DNA from: Sipunculus nudus
Lineage: Eukaryota; Annelida; Sipuncula; Golfingiida; Sipunculidae
NCBI GenBank assembly: GCA_026874595.1
Contig: CM049315.1
Location: 38,522,164-38,586,163 of the forward strand
Direction of reading: 5' to 3'
DNA length: 64,000 nt
The position numbers and the translations under genes were made by a program. Within the stretch, counting starts at the first letter, position 1, and each line of letters opens with the position of its first letter. Under the pieces are notes generated by a model. That model was given only the letters and a program-made list of their open reading frames with translations, was not told the origin of the DNA and did no database searches. Shown one piece after another: positions 60,030 through 64,000 of this stretch.

Positions 60030-61760
60030 TTCGGATTAGGTTGTAGTGTAACAATGACCTGTCAGTAAGCTGGCCCAGTTGGATCATCTAGCTGTAAGAT
60101 AAACCCTGCTAATAACCAGCTGGCATGAAAGAGGGATGATAGACCTAGACCAGTCTGTTGTCTACAGCTAAAGTGAATCTCCAGTCAATTCAGCAGATAA
60201 TAGTCCTGCATCAATGTATAAATGCATTTGATTATGTTAAATGCATGTAACAGATCTAGCCTACTGAGTTTGTCCTGTGAGCAAAGCTAATTTTAGGAAA
60301 TTCTAATGAAAAATATTATATTGTAAAATGGACATATTCTATTTTTAGCCTACATTGACAAATCTTTCCTTCCAAACTGGCTCCATGTTGGACACCAATG
60401 ATTTAGTTGATAAATTTGCAATGTTTTTTCACTTACAGGGAAATTACCTATTAATAAAATTAATAAATTTGCGTGTCTCTTAACTGCTGCCCGTTTGTAA
60501 TGTTAATAGTGATTATAAGGTCATGGGTGATGCTGTCACTTACTGACAGGAATACATGTATTGCCTGTTAAACATGTTTAAAAATACAGTGAAGGAACAG
60601 TGGAAATAGACACGCTGTCTGAGCCCACAAGTACCCCTCCTTCAGAATCTTAATGAAACGTCCCTGTGTGTCCCTAAACCATCATCTCTAGAACAAAGAA
60701 GATCTTAATACCATTGAATGGCTAGGACCCTCAGCCGTGATAAAGAAATTGCAGTATGTCACAATTAAAGCCTTAAACTAATCTTAGGTGTCCGAGATTA
60801 CTTCCAAAATTTAATGGATTGTACGCTGGGTACTGACATTTGAAGTGAAAGTTCTAAACGTAATATTTTCCTGCGCAGTACCAGGTTAAATTATCCTTTC
60901 CCTTTTGCTTTCAACAATGTTTAATGGTCTTTCATTAGTGCGGAGGCGGTTTCAATTAATCTGGTTTATATAAATGGTGGGACTACCTGGTAAATCTATT
61001 TACTCGTGGACAGTTTGTTTCCGCTGCTAAAGGTTTCTCAGAAATACACTGGAGCCCTTTATGTAAATGTCAAAGCCATACATACATATGTGTATGTGTG
61101 TGTCACAGAGGCATGGCTCATATCTGTCTAATTCCTTGTGTATCCTATTTTAGAAAAGACTCAGGTTGATGGATTTGTTGCTATAATTTGTTGTTTACAC
61201 TCCATGTGTGTAAAGACTGAACTCCTTTCATACAACAAGCTAGCATGTCAAAACCCATATGTATATTCTTAAAATTATGACGTTTTAACTGCATTAGGGA
61301 AAGGAAAACCAATTAACTATATGAGATGATAGTTCATGGTATTTCATCCATTACTGTATCACAAACCTGAGTTCAAGTTCTCAAGTGCTTTTCATAGCTG
61401 ATACAACAGGAACATACACGAGAGGTCTTTAGCACTGTCTTATGCAGCTGATGTTCATTTAGTTGTATTACATTTTGTACAAATAAACGTACAGAGTGAT
61501 GAGGGCTGAAAGAAGGCGACAGAAAAGGTCCAGGACACCCACAAGGCATCAAAGAAAAACAGTGCAAGCATTACTTATTAATAGTTTTAATACATTTTAG
61601 CAAGGCCTACAGGACTAATTCAGACCTGTGCAATGGGATATACATAACATTTACTGCTTCCATGCTGGACCATTACTTTTAAAATACACAAGTGACATGT
61701 ATATGTACAATGCAAGTTCCAAACATTTTGAAGCCGAGTAAAAGCACCAATTACACAATT
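60030..61760. other. No recognised gene
   Basis: Moderately AT-rich. No domain-bearing frame or RNA gene was recognised. Confidence 0.35.
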
Positions 61761-61769
61761 CAGGTAGAT

Positions 61770-61845
61770 ACTTCAAACCATTCTTGTGCCCAAAACCAAT
61801 TGTAGGTGGTATAAAAAGTCTTGTATACAATAAACCATCCTAGAA

Positions 61846-61881
<36 letters not shown>

Positions 61882-62160
61882 TCCTCACAAATAAGCAGGA
61901 ACATACACTGTGTAAAGTAAGTAGGTGACTCTTGTATATGACTTGTATATGACAAACCTATCCGATATGTATAGATATGCACAATTTCAGGCTAATATAT
62001 CAAATTCCCTCCTGAGAAATAAGCAGGAACATACGCTGTGCAAAATTCATATCATGTGGCGACACCAGTCTTGTGTATGAGAAAGCCATCAAGGATGCAT
62101 GGACAAGCCAAAATTGCAGGCCGATACATCAAACTGCTATCGAGCTGGGTCCACTCAGCT
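61770..62160 (+). repeat. Second array of the GGCGCCACC family, interrupted by (TA)n
   Basis: Units near 61804, 61921 and 62056 share GTGGCGACACC-like starts, GTCTTGTGTATGAGAAAGCC, ATTTCAGGC-like bases, ATATCAAA and AATAAGCAGGAACATAC. A (TA)n tract at 61848-61880 sits in the first unit. Confidence 0.75.
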
Positions 62161-62169
62161 GACTGAGCT

Positions 62170-62980
62170 CAGCTGAGGAAGGTAGTTGCCCCTTCGTCAA
62201 CGGTGACCAAGTTCCAGGAGTAGCTACTGCACTGAGTGAACTCTTGACCTTTACCTGGCAACGCTGACTGAACTCTTGACATGTGGCAAAATCGGATAGT
62301 CTACAAAAGCTGTAAATAGATCCAGATTGAAACTTGACCTGTTGCCAAGTATGAAATCATTGGCAGCCTGCCGAGCTATTTATGGATACATACAAAATCG
62401 TTGCATGTTGCCAAATCTGTTTATATATACTGAAAAACTTTGGCTACAATGCCTATTTTCAAGCTGCATATTCATACGATTCTTTAATCGAAATGTTTAA
62501 AATAATAACAGACGCTTTTTAAAAGCAAAATTATATTACAAATTTACTTTATTCATGGATTTATCTTACACATAAACTGAGTATGGAAACCAATTATTTA
62601 TGTTGCCTTACAGCTCTGCTTATATACCAAAAAAGCTCAGTTTGTTAATACAAATAATTTACTAACTTAGTTTTACCAAAGTATCTCACAGCCCTACATT
62701 GTTAAAGGTTCAATAATTCTGCCAATATTATTTAAGTTAACTTGAACAAAGGCCTTAGTAGGCCTTAGATCTTAGTATAATTTTTGTTCAGTGTTACAGA
62801 AGTTGAAACAACCAATTTGCAGAAGAAGACTAATGCAGCCTTCAGTTTGAGATAGCCTTACTCATGGTCATAAGAATAATATCAGCTTTCTATGACTCTA
62901 CCAAAAATATATTAACCAAATCTATTCTTATACAATTGAAAGAACCCAAACCTAGGATAAGTTTTGTGAAAAAAATAAAA
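62170..62980. other. No recognised gene
   Basis: AT-rich, with no supported feature apart from CAGCTGACTGAGCTCAGCTG, a palindrome-like stretch near 62157. Confidence 0.4.
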
Positions 62981-62984
62981 CATT

Positions 62985-63600
62985 TAGCTTGACAGTTTCA
63001 TCATAGAATATTTTTTAAGGCGAAAGAGGCTAAAATTATGAGGTTTTTGCCCGTAAAAAGCAGGTTAATGAAGAATATGCCGCAATTCCTCAAGATCAAA
63101 TATGTGTCATGTGACCATCATTTGCACAAAACTTGGTGATGCTAGATCCTATCATTTCTGATATTGTTATGCTCGTGTGCTTACTTGGCGCAATGAATAA
63201 GTTAAACTCATGAAACTCGGCCAAAATTTATTGACCCAAACCATTTTAACAAACGAGGGAGAGGCAATCTCTGGATAATTCTGTGAAATATTGAGCAATT
63301 TTACGGGACGATTTAGGAAAAGAAGACTATCACTAGCTCCTGCTTTTCCTGGGGAATTATGGGTTTATGTACTGATGACCGATGACACCCGTACAATAAA
63401 TCTATGCAGATGGCGCCATCAATACCACAACTTCAAATATGACTCCTGTGACAACAAAATTTGCATAAATTTGGTGATGATTGCTTCAGCTGTTTCTGAT
63501 ATTTTGATTTTAGTGTGCTTTTTTAGTCAAATGACTTAGTTTGTTTGAAATATTGGACAATTTGGCTCAACAGTTTTGGAGAATTTGGAGATTCTACCTC
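62985..63600 (+). repeat. Two diverged direct copies, period about 340 bp
   Basis: TTTGCACAAAACTTGGTGAT (63121) and TTTGCATAAATTTGGTGATG (63460) start matching blocks. Both continue ATTTCTGATATT, then TAGTGTGCTT or CGTGTGCTT, GAAATATTG and GACAATTTGG or GAGCAATTTT. GATGGCGCCATC at 63408 links it to the GGCGCCACC family. Confidence 0.65.
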
Positions 63601-64000
63601 CTCCGTTTTTGAGAAAATATGGTTAACTTACGCTCACCATCGCATAAGCTTACATATTCGCATGATCTTTCTACACAGGGACACATACGCCTTTTCAATA
63701 TTAAAACTATCTCTGGAAGTGCAAAACCTTAGCGGATTGAAACACGAATACCATTGTGGCGTAAGGGAGAAATGACATAGGCAAGCGCTTAAATAGGTAA
63801 GTGGGAACACTGCTACGTGTTCACACCGGCACAAGGCAAATTCAAACTGACAGTCTGATTATGTGGACTAACGATAACTATATATCGGGCTCATCACTCG
63901 CATGCCATGAAGGGCAAGTCCTGCTAAACAGCATTTGTGTTTGACTATACACCAAAGTGTTTTTGGTATTATGCCAAAATGTTTTGAATCGAAACTCCTC

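Overview
The window looks like nuclear DNA from an invertebrate animal, most likely a mollusc and perhaps a bivalve. It is strongly AT-rich, has very low coding density, and holds long (TA)n, (TTA)n and G/C homopolymer tracts, short inverted-repeat elements, tRNA-derived SINE heads and several families of diverged roughly 130-190 bp tandem repeats. No operons, ribosome-binding sites, CRISPR arrays or long transposase/reverse-transcriptase frames were seen. The taxonomic call is an inference from repeat style and from the one recognisable protein.

Only one protein-coding gene is convincing: an uninterrupted 478-residue minus-strand reading frame at 47522-48958. It encodes a type II membrane, Golgi-type glycosyltransferase with a DxD motif (Nucleotid_trans, PF03407-like), and its C-terminal half resembles plant XEG113-type arabinosyltransferases. 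Its 5' flank (about 49.2-52.3 kb) holds repeated units, two of which carry a good minus-strand splice donor at the same place. Non-coding 5' exons may therefore lie there. A second, much weaker candidate is a 117-residue secreted, six-cysteine frame at 25655-26008.

Layout. 0-2.6 kb: AT-rich, non-coding. 2.6-10.45 kb: copy A of an old direct duplication, containing a tandem array with perfect AGGTCAnnnTGACCT palindromes (2.98-4.06 kb) and an insertion of about 2.9 kb with inverted-repeat ends (5.1-8.04 kb). 10.5-16 kb: (TA)n tracts, G-runs and an inverted repeat pair (11.97-12.13 and 15.51-15.69 kb). 16.6-20.1 kb: a 341-bp tandem duplication and two arrays of one family in opposite orientations. 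20.1-24 kb: nothing recognised. 24.0-26.25 kb: copy B of the duplication, with the small secreted candidate. 26.3-31.1 kb: simple repeats only. 31.2-36.3 kb: two MITE-like elements, two copies of a dispersed repeat, and a pair of very recent tandem duplications (86 bp perfect, about 374 bp near-perfect). 36.3-46 kb: SINE heads and a roughly 1-kb inverted-repeat element. 47.5-52.3 kb: the glycosyltransferase locus. 53.3-55.8 kb: a diverged duplication of about 2 kb period. 56.4-63.6 kb: more minisatellite-like arrays.

All comparisons were made by eye within the window. Repeat boundaries are approximate and no database was searched.
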